Assembly (NCBI GenBank): GCA_021806045.1
Contig: JAJZDI010000002.1
Span: 233,233 to 283,930 of the forward strand
DNA: 50,698 nt
From: Actinomycetes bacterium
Lineage (GTDB): Bacteria > Actinomycetota > Acidimicrobiia > Acidimicrobiales > RAAP-2
Direction: 5' to 3'
Of this stretch, positions 6,676-15,352 are shown piece after piece. Position 1 is the first letter of the stretch; each line of letters opens with the position of its first letter. The notes under the pieces were generated by a model that did not search any database, was not told the origin of the DNA, and saw only the letters and a program-made list of their open reading frames with translations. The position numbers and the translations under genes are program-made.

Positions 6676-9108
6676 GTGGTCGACGTCCGCGATGCGCTGA
6701 GCGGGAAGCGGTTCTTCGTCACCGGGGCCACCGGGTTCCTGGGGACGGCACTGGTCGAGCGCCTGCTGCGCTCGATCCCCGGCTCCGAGATCGTCCTCCT
6801 GGTGCGACCCGGCCGGCGTGCCACGCCCGCCCAGCGGGTCGCCCGCGAGATCGTGAAGAACGACTGCTTCGACCGGCTGCGCTCCGAGCTGGGCGACCGG
6901 TTCGACAGCGAGATCGCCGCCCGGGTCACCGCGGTGGCCGGCGACGTCGGCACCGAAGGGCTCGGGCTGGACGACGACGGGCTGCGCCTGCTGTCCACCT
7001 GCGACATCGTCGTCCACAGCGCCGCCACCGTCAGCTTCGACGCCCCCCTCGACAGCGCCGTCGAGGTGAACATGCTGGGGCCGTCCCGGGTGGCGGCCAC
7101 CGTGCTCGAGGCGCGGGCCCTGGCCGCCGCCGAGGGGAGGGCGGGGCCGAGCCACGTCATCCCCGTGTCGACCGCGTACGTGGCCGGGACCCACCAGGGC
7201 GAGGCGGCCGAGGAGCTCCTTGACGGCAACCGCTTCAGCGTGGCCGTCGACTGGCGCGGCGAGGTGAAAGCCGCCCGCCGGCTGCGCGACGACCTGGAGG
7301 CGGCGTCACGGACACCCGAGCGCCTCACCGCCTTCACCCGGTCGGCGCGCGACGAGCTGGGAGGGGCCGGGCTCCACCTGCTGGCCGAACGGGCCGAGCG
7401 GCTGCGCGAGGACTGGGTGAAGCACGAGCTGGTCGAGGCGGGCAAGGCCCGCGCCCAGGCACTTGGCTGGCCCGACGCCTACGCCTACACCAAGGCCCTG
7501 GGCGAGCGGGCCCTCACCTCCCGCTACGGCGCCGAGCTGCCCATCACCATCGTCCGGCCCTCCATCATCGAGTCGGCCCTGGCCGAGCCCCATCCGGGGT
7601 GGATCCGCGGCTTCCGGATGGCGGAGCCCATCATCGTCTCCTACGCCCGTGGCCTGCTGCGCGAGTTCCCCGGGGTGCCCGAGGGCGTGATCGACGTCAT
7701 CCCCGTCGACCTGGTGGTGGCGGCCATCGTGGCGGTGGCGGCACGGGGACCGGTGGGGACGTCCCCGTCGGTCGTGCAGGTCGCCTCCGGGGTCGCCAAC
7801 CCCCTCCGCTATGGCCGCCTGGTCGAGCTGGTCCAGGGGTGGTTCACCGACCACCCTCTCTACGACGCCGACGGCCAGCCCATCGTGGTGCCCGAGTGGT
7901 CCTTCCCGGGCCGGGGCCGGGTCCAGCGCCAGCTCCAGCGGGCCGAGCGGTGGATGGGCACGGCCGAGCGGCTGGTCGGCTCGCTGCCGGTGCGTGGGAA
8001 GCGGGCGGCGTGGATGGCCGGGCTGGAGGAACGCCACGCCCTCGTCCAGCGGGCCCTCGGCTACGTGGAGCTCTACGGCGCCTACACCGAGACCGAAGCC
8101 CGCTACCGGGTCGACCGGCTGCTCGCCCTGTGGGACGAGCTGAGCGAGGACGACCGGGCGGACTTCTGCTTCGACCCGGGAGCCATCGACTGGGACCGCT
8201 ACGTCCACGACGTCCACCTGCCCTCCGTGGTCACCCACGCCCGGGTGCGCACCTCGCCCGGGCGCTCCACCCAGACGCCCCGGGCCGAACGGACCCGGGC
8301 CGCCGTGCTCTCGGCCGACCGCCACCTGGCCGCCTTCGACCTGGAGAACACCCTCATCTCCTCCAACGTGGTCGATTCCTACGCGTGGCTGGCGTCCCGC
8401 CACCTCCCGGCCCGCAGCAGGGCCGCCTTCGTGGCCGACCTCCTCCGCCAGGCCCCCGGGCTGCTGGCCCTCGACCGCCGGGACCGCGGCGACTTCCTCC
8501 GTTCCTTCTACCGGCGCTACGAGGGTGCCCCCACCGACCGCCTCGACGACGACGGCTGGGAGCTCTTCCACCACCTCCTCCTGGCCAAGTCGTACCCGCG
8601 GGCCATCGCCCGGGTCCGCCGCCACCGGGCCCTCGGGCATCGCACCGTGCTCATCACCGGGGCGCTGGACGTGGTGGTCGAGCCCTTGCGGCCCCTGTTC
8701 GACGACATCGTCTGCGCCAAGCTGGGCCGCAGCGACGGGACCTTCACCGGCCACCTCGACGAGCTCCCCCCCATCGGCGAGGCCCGAGCCCTGCTGCTGG
8801 CCGAGTACGCCGAGGCCGAGGGGCTCCGCCTGGAGGAGTCGGTCGCCTACGCCGACTCGGCCAGCGACCTGCCCATGCTGGAGGCCGTCGGCTTCCCGGT
8901 GGCCGTCAACCCCGAGGCCAAGCTGGCCGCCATCGCACGCCGCCGCGGCTGGCTGGTCGAGGAGTGGGCGCCGGCCGCCGGGGGCGCCCGCCCCGTGCTG
9001 CCCCTCGGGCCCCTCGATGCCCCCGGGGCACGGCGGCGGTCCGGGACCACGCCCTCCTCACCTGCCGCCCGGGCCGGGGCGCGGCGCCGCCTGGAGGCCG
9101 GGCGGTGA
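6676..9108 (+). CDS. Fatty acyl-CoA reductase / HAD-IB hydrolase fusion
   Basis: This 810-residue fusion starts with a male-sterility-type NAD(P)-binding reductase: GATGFLG at residues 17-23, PVSTAYVAG near 160 and the YxxxK pair in YAYTKALGE near 270. A FAR C-terminal-like part follows (about 360-520). Residues about 550-780 are an HAD-IB domain with AFDLENTL (motif I), LITGALD (II), AKLG (III) and YADSASDLPML (IV). The usual second Asp of motif I (DxDxT) is Glu here. The reductase part should turn acyl-CoA into fatty aldehyde or alcohol; the HAD part suggests a phosphatase. It is the first gene of an operon whose members each overlap by 4 bp. The GTG at 6676 lacks a Shine-Dalgarno sequence. 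Confidence 0.85.
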   Translation: MVDVRDALSGKRFFVTGATGFLGTALVERLLRSIPGSEIVLLVRPGRRATPAQRVAREIVKNDCFDRLRSELGDRFDSEIAARVTAVAGDVGTEGLGLDDDGLRLLSTCDIVVHSAATVSFDAPLDSAVEVNMLGPSRVAATVLEARALAAAEGRAGPSHVIPVSTAYVAGTHQGEAAEELLDGNRFSVAVDWRGEVKAARRLRDDLEAASRTPERLTAFTRSARDELGGAGLHLLAERAERLREDWVKHELVEAGKARAQALGWPDAYAYTKALGERALTSRYGAELPITIVRPSIIESALAEPHPGWIRGFRMAEPIIVSYARGLLREFPGVPEGVIDVIPVDLVVAAIVAVAARGPVGTSPSVVQVASGVANPLRYGRLVELVQGWFTDHPLYDADGQPIVVPEWSFPGRGRVQRQLQRAERWMGTAERLVGSLPVRGKRAAWMAGLEERHALVQRALGYVELYGAYTETEARYRVDRLLALWDELSEDDRADFCFDPGAIDWDRYVHDVHLPSVVTHARVRTSPGRSTQTPRAERTRAAVLSADRHLAAFDLENTLISSNVVDSYAWLASRHLPARSRAAFVADLLRQAPGLLALDRRDRGDFLRSFYRRYEGAPTDRLDDDGWELFHHLLLAKSYPRAIARVRRHRALGHRTVLITGALDVVVEPLRPLFDDIVCAKLGRSDGTFTGHLDELPPIGEARALLLAEYAEAEGLRLEESVAYADSASDLPMLEAVGFPVAVNPEAKLAAIARRRGWLVEEWAPAAGGARPVLPLGPLDAPGARRRSGTTPSSPAARAGARRRLEAGR

Positions 9109-10349
9109 AGGCCCTCGTCTACGAGCGCAACGTGGCCCGATTCGCCGCCTCCCGGGTGGTGTCCGCCTTCGGGTCCGGCAGGGGCGCCACGGTGGGGCCC
9201 CTCCGCCTGGTGGACGTCGACCCGCCCGACCGGCCGGCCGGCGAGGGCTGGACGCGCCTCGTCCCCACCCTGTCGGGGATCTGCGGCTCGGACCTGGCCA
9301 CCGTGGACGGGCGCAGCTCCCGCTACTTCGAGGACCTGGTCAGCTTCCCGTTCGTCCCCGGCCACGAGGTCGTGGGCGTCCTCGACGCCGACGCCACCGA
9401 CCGGTCGGGCGCACCGCTGGCCGCCGGCACGCGCGTCGTCATCGAGCCCGTGCTCGGATGCGCCCCCCGGGCCATCGAGCCGCCCTGCCCGGCGTGCGCC
9501 ACCGGCCACACGGGGGCGTGCCCCCACCTGACCGACGGTCGTCTGGCCCCCGGGCTCCAGACCGGCTACTGCACCGACACCGGCGGCGGCTGGTCGGCGG
9601 CCGGGTTGTGGGCCCACGCCTCCCAGCTCCACGCCGTGCCCGACGGTCTGTCCGACGAGGCGGCCGTGATGGTGGAGCCGACGGCGTGCGCGGTCCACGC
9701 CGTGCGCACCGCCGGCATCGCGCCGGGTGACGTCGTCGCCGTGGTCGGCGCCGGCACCATCGGGCTCACCGTGGTCGCCGCCCTCGGCCGGGTGCTGGCC
9801 CCCGCCGGGCCCGGCGCCGTGATCGTCGGTGCCCGCTATCCCCATCAGCGCGACCTGGCCGAGCGCCTGGGGGCCACCGCCGCCGTCGAGCCGGGCCAGC
9901 TGCCCCGGACCGTGCGCCGCGCCACCCGGTCCCTCGCCGTGGCCGGCTCGGTGACCGGCGGTGCCGACGTGGTCATCGACTGCGCGGGGACCTCCGAGTC
10001 CCTGGCCGCGTCGCTCGCCCTGGCCCGCACGGGCGGGCGGGTGGCCCTGGTGGGCATGCCCGGGCGCGTCCAGGTCGACCTGGCCCCCCTGTGGCACCGT
10101 GAGCTGACCCTGGCCGGCGCCTACGCCTACGGGCACGAGGCGCCCCTGGCCGGCGATCCCCCCGACGGCCGGCGCACCTTCGACCTGGCCCTCGACCTGG
10201 TGGCCTCGGCCGGCCTGGGCGAGCTGGTGTCGGCCACCTACCCGCTGGAGCGCTACGAGGAGGCCCTGGCCCACGCCGGCGCGGCCGGACGGCGCGGCGC
10301 GGTGAAGATCGCCTTCGAACCCCGCTACCGGAAAGGACGTGCCCGATGA
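9105..10349 (+). CDS. Zinc-dependent medium-chain alcohol dehydrogenase
   Basis: This 414-residue protein belongs to the MDR superfamily. The GroES-like part carries the catalytic zinc motif (GICGSD, then GHE in VPGHEVVG) and the structural-zinc cysteines (CPAC with flanking Cys). The Rossmann domain contains VVGAGTIGLTVVAALG near residue 215. It probably interconverts an alcohol and an aldehyde with NAD(P)H, plausibly the product of the upstream reductase. GTG 9105 overlaps the previous stop in GTGA, so translation is probably coupled. The N-terminal 50 residues are longer than usual before the zinc site. Confidence 0.85.
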   Translation: MKALVYERNVARFAASRVVSAFGSGRGATVGPLRLVDVDPPDRPAGEGWTRLVPTLSGICGSDLATVDGRSSRYFEDLVSFPFVPGHEVVGVLDADATDRSGAPLAAGTRVVIEPVLGCAPRAIEPPCPACATGHTGACPHLTDGRLAPGLQTGYCTDTGGGWSAAGLWAHASQLHAVPDGLSDEAAVMVEPTACAVHAVRTAGIAPGDVVAVVGAGTIGLTVVAALGRVLAPAGPGAVIVGARYPHQRDLAERLGATAAVEPGQLPRTVRRATRSLAVAGSVTGGADVVIDCAGTSESLAASLALARTGGRVALVGMPGRVQVDLAPLWHRELTLAGAYAYGHEAPLAGDPPDGRRTFDLALDLVASAGLGELVSATYPLERYEEALAHAGAAGRRGAVKIAFEPRYRKGRAR

Positions 10350-11935
10350 GCCCCCGACCAGGGTTCGTGCTCGACGTCGACCGTTCCACCCCCCCGACCC
10401 TCTTCTGGCACGGGGAGGGCTTCCGCCTCGAGCGGCTACCGGTCGGCAGCCGGGTCGTCTACGCGCCCGAGCCGCTCGACCCGCTGGCCGACCCCCGGTC
10501 CGCCATCCGCCACGCCCTCACCCACCCGCTGGGCGACAGCGAGCCGTTGCCCGCCCTCCTCCGGCCGGGCATCCGCCTCACCATCGCCTTCGACGACGTC
10601 TCCCTGCCCCTGCCCCCCATGGCCCGGCCCGACGCCCGCCAACTGGTCATGGAGGAGGTCCTCGACCTGGCCGCCGCGGCCGGGGTGGACGACGTCGTGC
10701 TCATCGCCGCCCTCGCCCTCCACCGGCGCATGACCGAGGCGGAGCTCCGCCACGCGCTTGGCGACCGGATCTACGACGCCTTCGCCCCGGCCGGCCTCCT
10801 CCTCCAGCACGACGCCGAGGACCCCGACGCCCTCGTCCACCTGGGCACGACCGACCACGGGGAGGACGTCGAGATCAACCGGCGGGCGGCCGAGAGCGAC
10901 CTCCTCGTCTACGTGAACATCAACCTGGTGGCCATGGACGGGGGCCACAAGAGCGTCGCCACCGGACTGGCCAGCTACCGGAGCCTGCGCCACCACCACA
11001 ACCCGGCCACCATGCGGGCCAGCCGCTCGTTCATGGACCAGCACCACTCCGAGCTGCACACGTCCAACTGGCGGATGGGCCGGCTGATCGCCGCCTCGGG
11101 GGTCAAGGTCTTCCAGATCGAGACCACCCTCAACACCGACACCTTCCCCGACGCCTTCGGCTTCCTCCAGAAGCGGGAATGGGAGTGGAACGTACGGGAC
11201 CGGGCCGGCTTCGTCGCCGCGTCGAAGGCGCTGGAGCGCACGCCACCCCGGCTGGCCAGGCGGATCTTCCACTCGGTGCGGGCGCCCCACCGCCTGACCT
11301 CCGTGCAGGCCGGCGAGGTCGAGGCCGTCCACGCGGAGACGACGGCCAACGTCCACCGCCAGCAGCTGGTGGCGGTGGAGGGCCAGACCGACATCCTCAC
11401 CATGGGGCTGCCCTACATCAGCCCCTACAACGTCAACTCGATCCTCAACCCGATCCTGGTGGCCTGCCTCGGGCTCGGCTACTTCTTCAACCTCTACCGC
11501 GGCCGCCCCCTGGTGCGCGAGGGCGGGGTGCTGATCATGAGCCACCCGACCCGGCCCGAGTTCGACCCCGTGCACCACCCGAGCTACATCGACTTCTTCG
11601 AAGAGGTCCTGACCGAGACGACCGACCCGGTGGCCATCGCCGAGCGGTTCGAGACGTCCTTCGCCACCGACCCGTGGTACGTGCACCTCTACCGCACCGG
11701 CTACGCCTACCACGGCGTCCACCCGTTCTACATGTGGTACTGGTGCGCCCACGCCCTCGAGCACCTCGGTGCCGTCATCATCGTGGGCGGCGACCCGGCC
11801 ACCGTGCGGCGGATGGGCTTCCGCCCGGCCTCCACCCTGGCCGACGCGCTGGAGATCGCATCGGACGTGGTGGGCCCCTCGCCCAGCCTGACCCACCTCC
11901 ACACGCCGCCGATCATGCTGGCCGACGTCACGTGA
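10346..11935 (+). CDS. LarA-like (DUF2088) nickel-pincer racemase/epimerase homologue
   Basis: This 529-residue protein resembles LarA, the lactate racemase whose nickel-pincer cofactor is tethered to a lysine. IAFDDVSLPLPP fits the N-terminal DDxTRPxP-like motif, ALHRRMT matches the GTHRxMT His motif, and DGGHKS matches the GGxKS segment holding the cofactor lysine. It is about 100 residues longer than typical LarA. Family members racemise or epimerise 2-hydroxyacids; the substrate here is unknown. The cofactor genes larB, larC and larE are not in this window. ATG 10346 overlaps the upstream stop in ATGA. The setting in a fatty acyl reductase operon is unusual. Confidence 0.75.
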   Translation: MSPRPGFVLDVDRSTPPTLFWHGEGFRLERLPVGSRVVYAPEPLDPLADPRSAIRHALTHPLGDSEPLPALLRPGIRLTIAFDDVSLPLPPMARPDARQLVMEEVLDLAAAAGVDDVVLIAALALHRRMTEAELRHALGDRIYDAFAPAGLLLQHDAEDPDALVHLGTTDHGEDVEINRRAAESDLLVYVNINLVAMDGGHKSVATGLASYRSLRHHHNPATMRASRSFMDQHHSELHTSNWRMGRLIAASGVKVFQIETTLNTDTFPDAFGFLQKREWEWNVRDRAGFVAASKALERTPPRLARRIFHSVRAPHRLTSVQAGEVEAVHAETTANVHRQQLVAVEGQTDILTMGLPYISPYNVNSILNPILVACLGLGYFFNLYRGRPLVREGGVLIMSHPTRPEFDPVHHPSYIDFFEEVLTETTDPVAIAERFETSFATDPWYVHLYRTGYAYHGVHPFYMWYWCAHALEHLGAVIIVGGDPATVRRMGFRPASTLADALEIASDVVGPSPSLTHLHTPPIMLADVT

Positions 11936-12942
11936 CCGGTCCGTCGCCCACCGGGAGCTGGGCCGGCCGGCTGCGCAGTGCGGCGGGCGCCGCCACCGAC
12001 GCCGGGCTCGGGTCCCGCCGCCGGCGCGCCCGGCTCCGGGCCCGGCTCACCAGCCCCCGCTTCCCCCTCGGCGCGCCGACGTGGCCCGGCTCGCTGGATC
12101 GACCCGCTCCCGACCGCGGGCTCGGCACCGACTACGACACGGCCTGGTCCCGGCGCTACCCGGTGCGCCTGGCCCGTGCCGTCCTCCTCGACAACGTCAC
12201 GCGCCCGCTGGCCCGCCTGGTGGCCGACCCCGTGCTGCGGGGCGAGGAGAACCTCGTCGACCTGGAAGCGCCGGTCATCTTCGTGGCCAACCATTCCAGC
12301 CATGTCGACACGCCGTTGCTGCTGTCGTGCCTGCCCGTGCGGTTCCGCCACCACACGGTGGTGGCGGCGGCGGCCGACTATTTCTTCGACCGGAAGTGGA
12401 AGGCGGCGCTGTGGTCCTTCACCCTCGCCACCATCCCCATCGAGCGGGCACGCGTCAACCGCCGCTCGGCCGCCCTGGCCGCCGACCTGGTGGCCGATGG
12501 CTGGAGCCTGGTGATCTTCCCCGAGGGAGGCCGCTCCCCTGACGGGTGGGGCCAGCCGTTCCGAGGCGGTGCCGCCTACCTGGCCGAGCGCACCGGTCGC
12601 CCGGTCGTCCCCGTCCACATCGACGGGACCCGTCACGTGCTGCCCAAGTCGGGTGCACCGGGCCGCTCCGGGCTCCATCGGTCGCAGGTCACCGTGACCT
12701 TCGGTTCCCGCCTCTCCCCCGACGAGGGCGAGGACGCCCGGCGGTTCTCCACCCGGGTGGAGATGGCGGTGGCCGCCCTGGCCGACGAGCGGTCCACCGA
12801 CTGGTGGACGGCGAAGCGGCGGGCGGCGACGGGAGCCACGCCGTCGATGGCCGGTCCCGAAGTGGCGCCGTGGCGCCGGGCGTGGGCCCTGCCGGCCGCA
12901 CCCCGGCCCGCCCACGACGACGAATGGCCACTGGCCGACTGA
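11932..12942 (+). CDS. PlsC-type lysophospholipid acyltransferase
   Basis: This 336-residue protein has the PlsC motifs NHSSHVD (HX4D) near residue 122 and FPEGGRSPDG near 197, so it should transfer an acyl chain to a lysophospholipid or similar acceptor at the membrane. The first 60 residues are basic and Ala/Pro-rich, and the C-terminal 70 residues are low complexity. GTG 11932 overlaps the stop of the LarA-like gene in GTGA. It is the last gene of the operon and could join the product of the reductase/dehydrogenase steps to a glycerolipid. Confidence 0.85.
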   Translation: MTGPSPTGSWAGRLRSAAGAATDAGLGSRRRRARLRARLTSPRFPLGAPTWPGSLDRPAPDRGLGTDYDTAWSRRYPVRLARAVLLDNVTRPLARLVADPVLRGEENLVDLEAPVIFVANHSSHVDTPLLLSCLPVRFRHHTVVAAAADYFFDRKWKAALWSFTLATIPIERARVNRRSAALAADLVADGWSLVIFPEGGRSPDGWGQPFRGGAAYLAERTGRPVVPVHIDGTRHVLPKSGAPGRSGLHRSQVTVTFGSRLSPDEGEDARRFSTRVEMAVAALADERSTDWWTAKRRAATGATPSMAGPEVAPWRRAWALPAAPRPAHDDEWPLAD

Positions 12943-12978
12943 GCCGGCAGCCGCTCGCCCGGGACCGCCGACGTCGCT

Positions 12979-13014
12979 GGCAGAGCCAGCAGAGCCGGCA
13001 GAGTCGGCGTCGCT
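12979..13014. repeat. Imperfect 9-bp tandem repeat
   Basis: Units GGCAGAGCC, AGCAGAGCC, GGCAGAGTC and GGCGTCGCT follow the acyltransferase stop, 19 bp before a second 9-bp array. Confidence 0.6.
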
Positions 13015-13033
13015 GACCGGAGCCCCGGTGCCC

Positions 13034-13105
13034 CCTGGCACGCCTGGCACGCCTGGCACGCCTGGCACGCCTGGCACGCCTGGCACGCCTGGCACGCCTG
13101 GCACC
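13034..13105. repeat. Eight-copy 9-bp tandem repeat CCTGGCACG
   Basis: Seven perfect CCTGGCACG units plus a final CCTGGCACC fill the gap between the acyltransferase and the MMPL gene. Read on the minus strand it would encode Gly-Val-Pro repeats, but no real gene uses that frame. Copy number is likely to vary between strains. Confidence 0.9.
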
Positions 13106-13150
13106 GCGTGAGCGTTCCCCACCCCCGGATCGACCACCGGGAGCCGTCCC

Positions 13151-13156
13151 TAGGAT
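13151..13156 (+). promoter_or_regulatory. -10 box TAGGAT for the MMPL gene (leaderless)
   Basis: TAGGAT is followed by 7 nt and the GTG at 13164. The ATG at 13155 overlaps this box, so it is unlikely to be the start. Confidence 0.55.
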
Positions 13157-13163
13157 GTCGCCC

Positions 13164-15278
13164 GTGATCAGCTTCCTGACGGGCAGACGGACGAAGTGGC
13201 TGGTGCTCCTGTTCTGGGTGGTGGTGGGGGGGATCGCCGGCAGCACGGCGGCCAAGCTCCCCGGCATCGAGAAGAACGACCCCGCCGCGTTCCTGCCGGC
13301 GAGCGCCCAGTCGACCAAGGTGCAGGCGCTCCTGCCGCGCTTCGCCGGGGCCCGCGACCAGTTGGCCACCGTCGTCTACCACCGTGCCGGCGGGCTCGGG
13401 GCCGGCGACCGGGCGATCATCGCCGCCGACCGGCAACGGGTGGACGCGTCGCCCACACGGGCCGTCGCCCAGCAGCCGGCCCTGGCCACGGTGACCTCCA
13501 AGGACGGGACCACGGCCTACTTCTCCGTGCCGATGTCTTCCTCGGCCGACATCAACCAGCTCACCACCGCCGTCGACCACCTCCGGTCCATCGTGGGCGA
13601 AGGGACGGGCGGCCTGGACGTGAAGGTGACCGGTCAGGCCGCCTCCCTGGTCGACTCGGTGAAGGTGTTCAAGGGGATCGACGGGACCCTCCTGCTGGCC
13701 GCCGGCCTCCTGGTGGCCGTCCTCCTCCTCCTCATCTACCGCAGCCCCTTCCTGTGGCTGCTCCCCCTGGTGGCGGTGGGGTTCGCCTACCAGGCGGCCC
13801 AGGGCGCCGTGTACGCGTCCGCCCTCCACGGCCTCGTCGTGAACGGCCAGAGTGCCGGGATCCTGACCGTCCTCGTCTTCGGGGTCGGCACCGACTACGC
13901 GCTGCTCATCGTGGCCCGCTACCGGGAGGAGCTCCGGCGCCACCAGGACCATCACGAGGCCATGGCCGCCGCGTTGCGGCGATCAGGCCCGGCCATCGTC
14001 GCCTCGGGGAGCACGGTGACGTTGAGCCTGCTCTGCCTGCTGGCGTCGTCGCTCAACTCGGACAAGGGGCTGGGCCCCGTGTGCGCCATCGGCGTGGTGG
14101 TGGCGGTGGTGGCCATGCTGAGCGTGCTCCCCGCCCTCCTGCTGGCGTTGGGTCGCCGCGTCTTCTGGCCCTTCGTCCCCCGCTACTCCGCCGCCGAGGC
14201 GGCCGGCACCGCTGCTCCCGCGTCACGCCTGTGGGCCGCACTGGGCCGGCTGGTGGCCCGCCGGGACCGCACCGTCTGGATCGGCACGGCCGCCGTCCTC
14301 GCCGTGTGCTCGCTCGGCCTGCTCCACCTCGACACCAACCTCACCAACGCCCAGAGCTTCACCAGCTCGGTCGACTCGGTCGAAGGGCAGGCCATCCTGT
14401 CGCAGAGCTTCCCGTCGGGGATCACCGCCCCGCTCTTCGTGGTGGTGCCGGTAGCCGATGCCCGACAGGCGGCGGCCGCCGCCGCACGCACGCCGGGCAT
14501 CGCCCAGGTCCTGCCCGCACAGACCAGCGGCAACCTCGCCCTCGTCCCCGCAATCGCCAACGCGGCGGACTCCACGCCCCGGGCGGACGCCACGGTGGTG
14601 GCGCTGCGCCACACTCTCACCTCGTCGGTCGACCCCACCGCGCTGGTGGGCGGGGCCAGCGCCATCGACTACGACGTCCGCCAGGCCACCGTGCGCGACG
14701 AGAAGGTGGTCATCCCCATGGTGCTGGCCGTCGTCCTCGTGATCCTGGCCCTGTTGCTCCGGGCCCTCCTCGGCCCGGTGCTGCTCGTCCTGACCGTGAT
14801 CCTTTCCTACCTCGCGTCCCTCGGCGTCGCCGCGGTGGCCAACACCTCGCTGTTCGGCTTCGCCGCCACCAGCCCGTCCATCCCCCTGTTCGGGTTCATC
14901 TTCCTCGTCGCCCTGGGGTGCGACTACAACATCTTCCTCATGGCCCGCATCCGCGAGGAGGCGCAACGCACCGGCACCCGGTCCGGCGTGCTGCGGGGCC
15001 TGGAGGCGACCGGTGGGGTGATCACGTCCGCCGGCCTCATCCTGGCCGGGACGTTCGCCGTCCTCGGGCTCCTCCCCCTCGTCGTCCTGGCCGAGATCGG
15101 CTTCATCGTCGCCTTCGGCGTGCTCCTCGACACGTTCGTGGTGCGGACCCTGCTCGTCCCCGCGCTGGCCCATGACGTGAGCCGCGCCTGGTGGTGGCCC
15201 GGGTCGCTGTGGCGCCGGCCGGACGCCGGGGAAGCGGCCGGCCCGGCGCCCGCCGCCAGCACCGCCGGACCGGCCTGA
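13164..15278 (+). CDS. MMPL-family (RND superfamily) membrane transporter
   Basis: This protein of about 704 residues has the MMPL/RND layout: one N-terminal transmembrane helix (WLVLLFWVVVGGIAG), an extracytoplasmic domain, a helix bundle with FGVGTDYALLIVARYREE, then a second half repeating the pattern with LGCDYNIFLMARIREE. The two GxGxDY/GCDY segments carry the conserved Asp-Tyr pairs tied to proton coupling in MmpL proteins. Actinobacterial homologues export lipids or drugs. It lies downstream of the lipid operon, but a 9-bp repeat array and its own -10 box separate them. GTG 13164 was preferred to ATG 13155. Confidence 0.85.
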   Translation: MISFLTGRRTKWLVLLFWVVVGGIAGSTAAKLPGIEKNDPAAFLPASAQSTKVQALLPRFAGARDQLATVVYHRAGGLGAGDRAIIAADRQRVDASPTRAVAQQPALATVTSKDGTTAYFSVPMSSSADINQLTTAVDHLRSIVGEGTGGLDVKVTGQAASLVDSVKVFKGIDGTLLLAAGLLVAVLLLLIYRSPFLWLLPLVAVGFAYQAAQGAVYASALHGLVVNGQSAGILTVLVFGVGTDYALLIVARYREELRRHQDHHEAMAAALRRSGPAIVASGSTVTLSLLCLLASSLNSDKGLGPVCAIGVVVAVVAMLSVLPALLLALGRRVFWPFVPRYSAAEAAGTAAPASRLWAALGRLVARRDRTVWIGTAAVLAVCSLGLLHLDTNLTNAQSFTSSVDSVEGQAILSQSFPSGITAPLFVVVPVADARQAAAAAARTPGIAQVLPAQTSGNLALVPAIANAADSTPRADATVVALRHTLTSSVDPTALVGGASAIDYDVRQATVRDEKVVIPMVLAVVLVILALLLRALLGPVLLVLTVILSYLASLGVAAVANTSLFGFAATSPSIPLFGFIFLVALGCDYNIFLMARIREEAQRTGTRSGVLRGLEATGGVITSAGLILAGTFAVLGLLPLVVLAEIGFIVAFGVLLDTFVVRTLLVPALAHDVSRAWWWPGSLWRRPDAGEAAGPAPAASTAGPA

Positions 15279-15352
15279 CCGGCAGGACCCGACAGGCAGG
15301 ACAGAGCGGCCACGACAGGGCCACCACGACCCGGAGCGGGCCGGCCCTCCCG

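Noticed and set aside
11728-13137. Minus-strand frame with collagen-like Gly-Val-Pro repeats
   Set aside because: The repeats are only the 9-bp intergenic array read backwards; most of the frame is antisense to the acyltransferase gene, which has clear PlsC motifs.
13155-13163. ATG 13155 as the MMPL start
   Set aside because: It overlaps the TAGGAT -10 box, whose expected transcription start falls at GTG 13164.
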